The notes beneath the pieces were generated by a model, which was given only the letters and a program-made list of their open reading frames with translations, had not been told where the DNA came from and did no database searches. Shown here one piece after another: positions 1 through 5,074 of a stretch of 6,408 bases of DNA. Made by a program: the position numbers and the translations under genes. The stretch lies in contig CALWEE010000102.1 of the NCBI GenBank assembly GCA_944376975.1, positions 1 to 6,408 of the forward strand. The letters are read 5' to 3'. Position 1 is the stretch's first letter. The number at the start of each line of letters is the position of its first letter. Source of the DNA: an uncultured Lachnospiraceae bacterium. Its GTDB lineage: Bacteria; Bacillota; Clostridia; Lachnospirales; Lachnospiraceae.

Positions 1-60
1 GCTCATCTTCACCGAAATATCCTCCTCGGCCCGCAGATGGGGCGGGCTGTGGCTGATATG
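1..60 (-). other. RnfD-like N-terminal segment fused in frame to RnfC
   Basis: The last 20 residues before the edge contain SHSPPHLRAEEDISVKM. RnfD proteins typically begin with a similar stretch (S-S-P-H-x-R, then a methionine about ten residues on) just before their first membrane helix. The linker from the second 4Fe-4S motif is about 50 residues and has no stop. An ATG at 91-93 could be a separate RnfD start, but no clear ribosome site lies before it. Only 20 residues are visible, so RnfD identity rests on a short match plus the usual rnfC-rnfD gene order. Confidence 0.55.
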
Positions 61-1380
61 GCCCGCTTCCTCAAAGACCCGCCCCGCTTCCATCCTGTTC
101 CCATCCAGGAACACATAAGCGCCCCGTTCCCCGTCCTTTAAAGGGGGCAGGCAGGCCCGCCTGCCTTTTTTCGCCTGATGGATATATTCTGACAGCCGGC
201 GTCTGGACGGGCAGACAAAGGAGCACGCGCCGCAGCCGATACATTTTTCCGCCCCCTTTACGGCTTCATCGTCCGCTCCGTCCAGCCAGGCTTTTTCGAT
301 ACGGTCCGGTTCCAGATGGACCGGGCAGATCTTCCGGCATTTGCCGCAATGGATACAGGCGCGGGTCCGTTCTTTTTCCTCTTCCGCCACAAAGATCCCC
401 TCTGTCTTCCGGGTGATCCGCGCCTGCCCGGGATCCACAGCCGGTCCGTCCAACAGGCCGTCCCGTATGATCTTTGGATGATCGGCCGTCACGCCGCCGC
501 AGTTTTTCAGCAGTTCCGCCACGTCGGTCCCCACCGGGACCCACAGATTTTTCGGTTCCGACACCGCCCCGGAGACCGTCACGCCCACCTCCGTCAACGG
601 CTCGCCGTCGTAAAACCCGTCGTATAAAGCGGCCGCCTCCGCCAGGGACACGCACAGGCTTTCTCCTGCCCTCTCCTGTTTTTTCAGATACGCTTTCCAC
701 CGTCTGAAGCAGTCGTAACGGAAACGCATCGGGACGATCCCAAAGATCTGCCGGCTGTCCGCGGGCTGCCCGTATTTTAAGATGGCCTGGCGCATGCGGG
801 CGATCGCCTCAAAATCGTCTTCATTGATGTAGAGCCGGATCTGTTCCGCCCCGGACAAAAGGGCGGCCGTCAACGCGCCCAGCACGATCTTCGCCGGACT
901 TTCCATCATCAGGCGATAACCGCTGGTCACATACAGGGCGTCGCTCACGCCGTTCACCACCACCAGACGGGCCGGATGGATCCGGTCCGGATCCAGGCCC
1001 ATCATCCGCATACGTTCCCCGGGCGCGCTGTCATTGTCCGTTTCCGCGAACGGCTGCCTGGGCGCGCCCGTCTTCTGCCTTCGGACACAGACTTCATCCC
1101 GGAACTGTCCCGGCGCCACCGTCACTTTCCGTACGCTCTCCACCACGCCGGTAATGCTGGCGTGGATACAGGCTCCCGCGCCTTCCGGCTCACCGATGAC
1201 CTGGCCTTTCCATACCCATTCCCCTTCGGAAACCGTCGTTTTAAATACCGTATCCGCCTCGTCCGCCAGCAAAAGGCAGACCTTTTCCGGCGCGTAGCCT
1301 TCAAAAGCCCGGTCCCGGGTCAGACCGGACAGATGCCGGCGCCACTTGCTGAGCTGTCCGTTTTCTTTCACCCTTTCCAC
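1..1380 (-). CDS. rnfC: RnfC-like electron transport subunit, apparently fused to RnfD; runs off the left edge
   Basis: Rnf complexes are membrane ion pumps coupling ferredoxin oxidation to NAD+ reduction; RnfC is the peripheral subunit that normally carries FMN, the NAD(H) site and two 4Fe-4S clusters. The frame reads through residues 1-460 with no stop. Visible parts: a barrel-sandwich domain at about 31-95 (IHASITGVV at 72-80), an SLBB-like stretch at about 262-296, and two clusters, CIHCGKCRKICP (Cys342, 345, 348, 352) and CIGCGACSFVCP (Cys380, 383, 386, 390). The middle domain aligns in outline (VVVNGVSDALYVTSGYRLMM at 140-159) but lacks the glycine-rich, ECEP and KYPQG-type motifs known in the family. 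From about 441 the sequence resembles an RnfD N-terminus. No ATG precedes about residue 124 and an in-frame TAG lies at 1384-1386, so the start is GTG at 1378-1380 or 1369-1371; AGGA sits 10 nt before the latter. Being an RnfC relative is near certain; normal NADH activity is doubtful. Confidence 0.87.
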   Translation of the reverse strand, partial: MERVKENGQLSKWRRHLSGLTRDRAFEGYAPEKVCLLLADEADTVFKTTVSEGEWVWKGQVIGEPEGAGACIHASITGVVESVRKVTVAPGQFRDEVCVRRQKTGAPRQPFAETDNDSAPGERMRMMGLDPDRIHPARLVVVNGVSDALYVTSGYRLMMESPAKIVLGALTAALLSGAEQIRLYINEDDFEAIARMRQAILKYGQPADSRQIFGIVPMRFRYDCFRRWKAYLKKQERAGESLCVSLAEAAALYDGFYDGEPLTEVGVTVSGAVSEPKNLWVPVGTDVAELLKNCGGVTADHPKIIRDGLLDGPAVDPGQARITRKTEGIFVAEEEKERTRACIHCGKCRKICPVHLEPDRIEKAWLDGADDEAVKGAEKCIGCGACSFVCPSRRRLSEYIHQAKKGRRACLPPLKDGERGAYVFLDGNRMEAGRVFEEAGHISHSPPHLRAEEDISVKMS

Positions 1381-1394
1381 ATCCTATCTATGCT

Positions 1395-1414
1395 ACATAC
1401 TGACGTTAGTATGT
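1395..1414. promoter_or_regulatory. Near-perfect 20-bp palindrome upstream of rnfC
   Basis: The arms ACATACT and AGTATGT are exact reverse complements and flank a core built on ACGT, with one mismatched pair in the whole 20 bp. It lies between the protease stop and the rnfC start, about 15-24 nt before the possible GTG codons. No T-run follows, so it is not an intrinsic terminator. Its size and symmetry fit an operator for a dimeric repressor such as a TetR-family protein (inference). As RNA it could instead form a 7-bp hairpin just before the ribosome site. I see no convincing promoter boxes around it. Confidence 0.5.
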
Positions 1415-1429
1415 CTGCCCTTCCGATCT

Positions 1430-3118
1430 TTATTCCACCGGCAGGCTGTCTTTCAGGCAAAGGGCGCCGTATCCGGTCATGGGATTGGGATATTCCGAAG
1501 CGAAGGGCAGCGCTTTCGCTCCCCGTATGAGAAAGGCTTTGATTTTTTCACCGTAAAGATACGGGTCGTTGCCGTTTACGATCCCGTATTCCATGAGCAA
1601 CGCCGCGCTTCCCGTGACAAACGGGGCGGCAAAGGACGTGCCGGATACGACGGTCCGTCCGCCTCCCGGGGACGCCGCCGTCATGCCCACGCCTGGCGCG
1701 ACAAGATCCGGCTTGACCTGGACGTTCATGCGCGTATAGCCCCGTCCGGAAAAATCGGCGAACGTCCGGTTCACCGGATCATAGGCGCCCACCGATATGA
1801 CCTTCGACGCGGTGGACGGTATGGTCAGCGTGGTCTCCGGCGTCGCGTACACAAAACGGGTAGATGGATTCCGGGCCGATCCGACGGGCATCCACAGGTC
1901 GACCCTCCCTTCCACGATCCGCCTCGGGAGCAGGCGGAAAACCCATTGTCCCGTATCGATAAACGTATCCCTCGGTATCAGGTCCACGAAGATCTCCTGG
2001 GCCCGGCTGTACGGACTGGGCTCGCCGTAATAGACGAGCCCTTCCGTCCGCCCCAGGACGAACCGCTGCGGCCCCAGGATCTCGTCAAACGGGCCGGCCA
2101 CCTGGCCGTTGGGCGCCTCGATGGCCACGCCGATGGCGTCGGTATAATATTTCCAGAGCTGGATGTTCAAAGACGGCTCATACTCCTGGACAAGAAACGG
2201 GATGTGCTTTTCCGTTCCCTGCCGCAGCGTCTCCGCCGTGTGCCCGGCCGCCATCCCTTCATTCCCCGTTCCGGCTACGATGGACGTCTTCCAGTAATTG
2301 GCCATATCGTTCAGATAGGTTTCGATGAGACTGGTCCCGTCATGGGAACCGTAGGTGTTGCCGAAGCTTAAATTGACGGCCACCGGCATGCCCAGTTCCC
2401 GGGCTTTGGATATGACATAGTCCACCGCTTCCATCAATTCTGTCGTCCTTGGAAAAGAATCCGGCTCCGGCCGGGCCAGCTTGACGACGATCAGACCGCT
2501 GTCAAACGCTATGCCCTGGCTCCCGGCGGCGATGGAAGCCACCGCCGTGCCGTGGCCGGAAGGATCCACGCTCAGTACCTCCCCGGTTTCAAGGGAACGA
2601 TCCAGCATCTCCCCGGTCCATTCGCTGCCCGACCGGAAACGGTCCGGCGGCGTCCCCCGCGCCGACTGATCCCACAGATACACGATCCGGGTCGTCCCGT
2701 CCGGGTTCCGGAAGTCCGGATGGGTATAATCGATGCCGGAGTCGATCACGCCGACCAGCACGCCTTTCCCGGTAAGGTTCCACGCAGGCGTCTGCAAAAG
2801 ATCCACGCAGGACGCCTGTTTCCCCTGACGCGTCTCAAAATACAGACGCTTGGGTTTTTCCACGTACTCGATCTGGGGCCATCCGATCACCATGTCGATC
2901 TGGTCTTCCAAAACGTTTATGATGGCGTATTCATTTGACAGTCGGACGATGCGTATCGCCTCGGTTTCGTAACGGGCGATATCGCCCGAATATTTGACGA
3001 TCAGATCCCATCTGCGGGTTTCCGACGAATAACCCACATCCAATATGCGGGATTTCCGTCTTTCTTCTGTCGTGGCCGACAAGGCCAGGTTCAGCAGGTT
3101 TTCCGCTTTTTGGTTCAC
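1430..3118 (-). CDS. Subtilisin-like S8 serine protease, Csp-type architecture
   Basis: This is a complete 562-residue serine peptidase. The catalytic triad is intact: Asp126 in VIDSGID, His189 in GHGTAVASIAAG and Ser495 in GTSFAAPFVTG, with Asn286 (GTGNEG) as the oxyanion residue. Residues 1 to about 100 form a prodomain. About 130 residues of beta-type sequence (roughly 300-430) sit between Asn286 and the serine block, where clostridial Csp germination proteases carry a jelly-roll domain. Length matches that group (about 550-580). There is no signal peptide, so it acts in the cytosol, in the spore, or leaves by an unusual route. Csp proteases activate the cortex hydrolase SleC, but Clostridia carry several paralogues and no sle gene is present here, so a germination role is not shown. 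The GTG start at 3116-3118 is set by GGGAGGAA about 7 nt upstream. The Rnf gene follows 49 bp downstream on the same strand. Confidence 0.95.
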   Translation of the reverse strand: MNQKAENLLNLALSATTEERRKSRILDVGYSSETRRWDLIVKYSGDIARYETEAIRIVRLSNEYAIINVLEDQIDMVIGWPQIEYVEKPKRLYFETRQGKQASCVDLLQTPAWNLTGKGVLVGVIDSGIDYTHPDFRNPDGTTRIVYLWDQSARGTPPDRFRSGSEWTGEMLDRSLETGEVLSVDPSGHGTAVASIAAGSQGIAFDSGLIVVKLARPEPDSFPRTTELMEAVDYVISKARELGMPVAVNLSFGNTYGSHDGTSLIETYLNDMANYWKTSIVAGTGNEGMAAGHTAETLRQGTEKHIPFLVQEYEPSLNIQLWKYYTDAIGVAIEAPNGQVAGPFDEILGPQRFVLGRTEGLVYYGEPSPYSRAQEIFVDLIPRDTFIDTGQWVFRLLPRRIVEGRVDLWMPVGSARNPSTRFVYATPETTLTIPSTASKVISVGAYDPVNRTFADFSGRGYTRMNVQVKPDLVAPGVGMTAASPGGGRTVVSGTSFAAPFVTGSAALLMEYGIVNGNDPYLYGEKIKAFLIRGAKALPFASEYPNPMTGYGALCLKDSLPVE

Positions 3119-3145
3119 CGCGTCTTCCTCCCGGCTTTTATGAAC

Positions 3146-3174
3146 ATTGTATGCGCGTCTTCACAAATCTTTCA
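3146..3174 (-). promoter_or_regulatory. Candidate promoter of the S8 protease
   Basis: On the minus strand TACAAT (3146-3151) is a good -10 box, about 28 nt before the GTG start. The hexamer 17 nt further upstream, TGAAAG (3169-3174), is a poor -35. The site lies within the same 45 bp as the divergent promoter of the small membrane protein, so the two promoters would compete or be controlled together. Confidence 0.45.
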
Positions 3175-3188
3175 TAACCCGATATAAT
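3160..3188 (+). promoter_or_regulatory. Promoter of the small membrane protein gene
   Basis: TTCACA (3160-3165, five of six matches to the -35 consensus) is followed after exactly 17 nt by a perfect TATAAT (3183-3188). Transcription should begin near 3195, giving a leader of about 43 nt ahead of the start at 3238. This is one of the clearest promoters in the window. Confidence 0.8.
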
Positions 3189-3237
3189 ACTCATAGTATC
3201 CGCCGGATACACGAATCTACACCAAGGAGGATCTTTT

Positions 3238-3429
3238 ATGAAACGTATCGCCGCGCTCATCGGAGCCGTCATTTTGATCGCCATGTACGCCGCTACCCTT
3301 ATTTTCGCTCTTATGTCTTCGGAGCTGGCTTTCGACCTGTTCCGCGTGTCCGTACTGCTGACCATCGCCGTTCCGTTCCTGCTTTTCGCCTACACGCTGA
3401 TCTATAAATATTTAAAAAGCAGAAAATAA
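3238..3429 (+). CDS. Small two-helix membrane protein, function unknown
   Basis: I do not recognise this 63-residue protein. It has two hydrophobic segments, about residues 4-28 and 35-57, a short linker containing Ser-Ser-Glu (28-30), and a basic tail (YKYLKSRK), so a helical hairpin in the cytoplasmic membrane with the tail inside is likely. It is probably a real gene despite its size: AAGGAGG stands 8 nt before the ATG, and a TTCACA-17-TATAAT promoter lies upstream. It is transcribed away from the S8 protease and the two share a 119-bp gap. No strong terminator follows; a 6-bp inverted repeat (TACGGA/TCCGTA, 3439-3471) with a long loop is at best weak. It could be a regulator of a membrane enzyme or a toxin-like peptide, but nothing in the sequence decides this. 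Confidence 0.8.
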   Translation: MKRIAALIGAVILIAMYAATLIFALMSSELAFDLFRVSVLLTIAVPFLLFAYTLIYKYLKSRK

Positions 3430-3524
3430 CCTGTTTCTTACGGATATTAATAAAATATAAACCGGTCCGTATATTCTTTAGATTTCTTTTATCTCGAGGA
3501 CAAAATTTGAACACATTTTCCCGA

Positions 3525-3530
3525 TATAAT
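3525..3530 (+). promoter_or_regulatory. TATAAT box in the gene-free gap
   Basis: A perfect TATAAT sits in AT-rich DNA about 95 bp after the small membrane gene. No good -35 lies 16-18 nt upstream; the TTGAAC nearby (3507-3512) is only 12 nt away. A transcript from here would begin near 3537, at the base of the first hairpin. Promoter strength cannot be judged from sequence. Confidence 0.4.
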
Positions 3531-3587
3531 AAAACCATAGTAATCAGGACAGAGATTACTAAACAGTTTGATTTTTTCATAACATCT

Positions 3588-3611
3588 GCCTGACAGCTCC
3601 GGCTGTCAGGC
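3588..3611. repeat. 10-bp perfect hairpin with a UNCG-type loop
   Basis: GCCTGACAGC and GCTGTCAGGC pair perfectly around TCCG, closed by C-G, so the plus-strand RNA has a C(UCCG)G tetraloop of the very stable UNCG class. C-rich sequence follows on the plus strand, and there is no T-run on either side, so it is not an ordinary intrinsic terminator. Confidence 0.7.
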
Positions 3612-3650
3612 CCCCCTCGCCCTTTCCATATATTTCATATAGTTACATAA

Positions 3651-3682
3651 AAAAAGATCTGCTGATTCCGGCAGATCTTTTT
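3651..3682. terminator. Bidirectional intrinsic terminator
   Basis: AAAAAGATCTGC (3651-3662) and GCAGATCTTTTT (3671-3682) are perfect reverse complements around an 8-nt loop. The A-run on one side and T-run on the other let it work both ways. On the minus strand it ends the HPr transcript, whose stop codon is at 3699. On the plus strand it would end transcription from the small membrane gene or the candidate small RNA. Confidence 0.88.
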
Positions 3683-3698
3683 CCTGTCCCGCAGGATC

Positions 3699-3968
3699 TT
3701 AAAGGTCGTCTCCAAGGGAGCGCACCATGGCTTCCAGCGCTTCTTCTTCCCCTTCTCCGTCGCATATGATCTCAAACGTCATATGCTGTTTGATGCCCAG
3801 GCTCAGGATGCTGAGCAGGCTCTTTCCGTTGACACGGCGGCCGCCCGCCGCCAGCGTGATGTCGCACTTTTTAAACTGGATCGCCGTTTCGGCCATGGCT
3901 CCCGCCGGCCGCAGATGGACTCCGATCGGATTTTTCACGTATATTTTCCGGCTTACCATATCCATCAC
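3699..3968 (-). CDS. HPr-family phosphocarrier protein
   Basis: HPr carries a phosphate from enzyme I to sugar-specific PTS enzymes on a histidine, and in Firmicutes is also controlled by phosphorylation of a serine. The block GVHLRPAG holds the histidine (His18 from the first start) with its partner Arg20, and NGKSLLSILSLGIKQ (47-61) holds the regulatory-site serine, Ser50. Classical HPr has GLHARPA; leucine after the histidine suggests a divergent paralogue rather than the general HPr. Total length, 86-89 residues, is normal. Possible starts are GTG (3966-3968), ATG (3963-3965) and ATG (3957-3959); AGGAG lies 8 nt before the GTG, favouring the first two, while the third would put the histidine at the classical position 15. 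No enzyme I or PTS gene is nearby. The gene stands alone, divergent from an AraC regulator and closed by its own terminator. Confidence 0.92.
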   Translation of the reverse strand: MMDMVSRKIYVKNPIGVHLRPAGAMAETAIQFKKCDITLAAGGRRVNGKSLLSILSLGIKQHMTFEIICDGEGEEEALEAMVRSLGDDL

Positions 3969-3992
3969 CCCAACTTCTCCTGTATTTATTAA

Positions 3993-4001
3993 ATTATATC
4001 A
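3993..4001 (-). promoter_or_regulatory. Extended -10 promoter of the HPr gene
   Basis: On the minus strand the sequence reads TGATATAAT, a perfect TATAAT preceded by the TGn extension, which can work without a good -35. The hexamer at the normal -35 distance, TGGATT (4016-4021), is weak. The box lies about 25 nt before the GTG start. Confidence 0.65.
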
Positions 4002-4020
4002 TGAACATTTCCAAAAATCC

Positions 4021-4074
4021 ATTTGTCCCGTGTTTTTTATTGTCAATTTGTCAAAAATGCGGTATCCTTATACT
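4021..4074 (+). promoter_or_regulatory. AraC gene promoter region with TTGTC repeats
   Basis: Two -35-like TTGTCA boxes occur at 4040-4045 and 4048-4053. The first is 17 nt from TATCCT (4063-4068), the second 15 nt from TATACT (4069-4074), so either pair could serve. The 7-mer ATTTGTC occurs at 4021-4027 and again at 4046-4052, with ATTGTCA between. Such direct repeats in a divergent gap are what an AraC-type regulator often binds (inference). Confidence 0.45.
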
Positions 4075-4122
4075 GATACACGTATGGACGAATAAGGAAG
4101 ACAAGCGAGGTTTTGACGGAGT

Positions 4123-5028
4123 ATGGCTTATGAATATGTGGAACTGGCTCAGGAGATAACGATCCGCAGGATCTACACGGTCCACTATTTTGAATATATG
4201 AACGACTTTTATTACGCCGGGGAATCCCATGATTTCTGGGAATTTCTTTTTGTGGACAAAGGCGCCATCTGCGTGACCGCCGGCGACGAGCATCTTAACC
4301 TGAAAAAAGATGAGATCGTTTTCCACAAGCCCAATGAATTTCACAATTTATGGGCGAACGGCCAGATCGCGCCCAATATCATCGTCGTATCTTTTGAGAC
4401 CGATTCCCCTCAGATGTCTTTTTTTGAGAACCGCTGTTTTGCCGTCAACGACGAGGAACGCCGGCTTCTTGCCGAACTGATCCGGGAATCCCGAAAGGCC
4501 TTTTCTTCGCCTTTGGACACCCGTTATCTGGAAAAGATGGAGCTGTCTGACAGCCGGCCTTTCGGAAGCGAGCAGCTGATCTGCCTTTACCTGGAAATGA
4601 TGCTCGTAAAGATGATCCGCCGGCTCCGCCAGTCCAGCACGCCCCGCGTGGCGCCGCCCCGTCTGAAAAGCCATCCGGATACGTATGAGCGCATCTGCCA
4701 GTACCTGGCTACCCACATCCGTTCCAAAGTGACGATCGAGCAGATCTGCAAAGACAACCAGATCGGGCGGACACAGCTGCAGAACCTTTTCCGCGAGAAA
4801 AACAACTGCGGCGTCATCGATCATTTCTGCAGCCTGAAGATCGAGACGGCCAAACAGCTGATCCGGGAACAGCGTATGAATTTTACCCAGATCTCTTCTT
4901 ATCTGGGTTATACATCCATCCACTATTTCTCCCGCCAGTTTAAAAAGATCACCGGCATGACGCCGTCGGAATACGCCACTTCCATCAAGGCGCTGTCCGA
5001 TCCCCATTCTTCCGAAAACAAAGCATGA
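4123..5028 (+). CDS. AraC-family transcriptional regulator with cupin sensor domain
   Basis: This 301-residue protein has the two-part plan of AraC regulators. Residues about 15-95 form a cupin-like sensor (HDFWEFLFVDKG at 36-47, FHKPNEFHNL at 67-76). The last 100 residues carry two helix-turn-helix units at about 202-226 (VTIEQICKDNQIGRTQLQNL) and 252-276, ending in the typical signature around YFSRQFKKITGMTPSEY (268-284). Such proteins bind a small ligand, often a sugar, and usually activate nearby genes; the ligand here is unknown. An in-frame TGA at 4114-4116 forces the start to ATG 4123 or later. The ribosome site is poor: GGAG is only 1 nt away and GAGG is 12 nt away, so translation may be weak. 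It is divergent from the HPr gene across 154 bp and convergent with the permease, either of which could be its target. Confidence 0.95.
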   Translation: MAYEYVELAQEITIRRIYTVHYFEYMNDFYYAGESHDFWEFLFVDKGAICVTAGDEHLNLKKDEIVFHKPNEFHNLWANGQIAPNIIVVSFETDSPQMSFFENRCFAVNDEERRLLAELIRESRKAFSSPLDTRYLEKMELSDSRPFGSEQLICLYLEMMLVKMIRRLRQSSTPRVAPPRLKSHPDTYERICQYLATHIRSKVTIEQICKDNQIGRTQLQNLFREKNNCGVIDHFCSLKIETAKQLIREQRMNFTQISSYLGYTSIHYFSRQFKKITGMTPSEYATSIKALSDPHSSENKA

Positions 5029-5031
5029 TAA

Positions 5032-5074
5032 AACTCCCGGAAGCCTTTATTTATGGCCCTCCGGGAGTTCTTTT
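5032..5074. terminator. Bidirectional terminator between the AraC and permease genes
   Basis: AACTCCCGGA (5032-5041) pairs with TCCGGGAGTT (5060-5069), with an inner GCC/GGC pair narrowing the loop. The plus strand continues TCTTTTA and the minus strand runs into TTTTATC, so it can stop transcription both ways. Its T-run overlaps the permease stop codon at 5073-5075, and it begins 3 nt after the AraC stop. Confidence 0.88.

Larger units (their letters stand above)
3537..3682 (+). ncRNA. Candidate small RNA of about 145 nt
   Basis: The stretch from the expected start after TATAAT (3525-3530) to a strong terminator at 3651-3682 has three separate hairpins and no plus-strand ATG between 3531 and 3682. 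Hairpin 1 pairs TAGTAATC (3538-3545) with GATTACTA (3554-3561). Hairpin 2 pairs GCCTGACAGC (3588-3597) with GCTGTCAGGC (3602-3611). Hairpin 3 is the terminator. This matches the plan of a free-standing regulatory RNA. It does not fit any riboswitch or RNA family I know. It could also be the 3' untranslated part of the small membrane gene's message. Confidence 0.35.

Noticed and set aside
266..700. 144-codon minus-strand open frame and overlapping plus-strand frames
   Set aside because: They are out-of-frame readings of the RnfC-like gene, whose own frame carries clear 4Fe-4S motifs. Their composition is arginine- and glycine-rich without domains.
1346..2371. 341-codon plus-strand open frame
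   Set aside because: It lies antisense to the S8 protease and the end of the Rnf gene, is rich in Arg, Gly and Pro as expected of a GC-rich shadow frame, and matches no family. The opposite strand has a full catalytic triad.
3439..3471. TACGGA/TCCGTA inverted repeat after the small membrane gene as a terminator
   Set aside because: Only 6 bp of stem, a loop of about 21 nt, and a broken T-run afterwards. It is too weak to call.
3311..3580. 89-codon minus-strand frame with a hydrophobic start (MKKSNCLVISVLITMVLL)
   Set aside because: The start looks like a signal peptide, but the rest is antisense to the small membrane gene and becomes a basic shadow sequence. The only ribosome-site candidate is a weak AGG and no promoter is evident.
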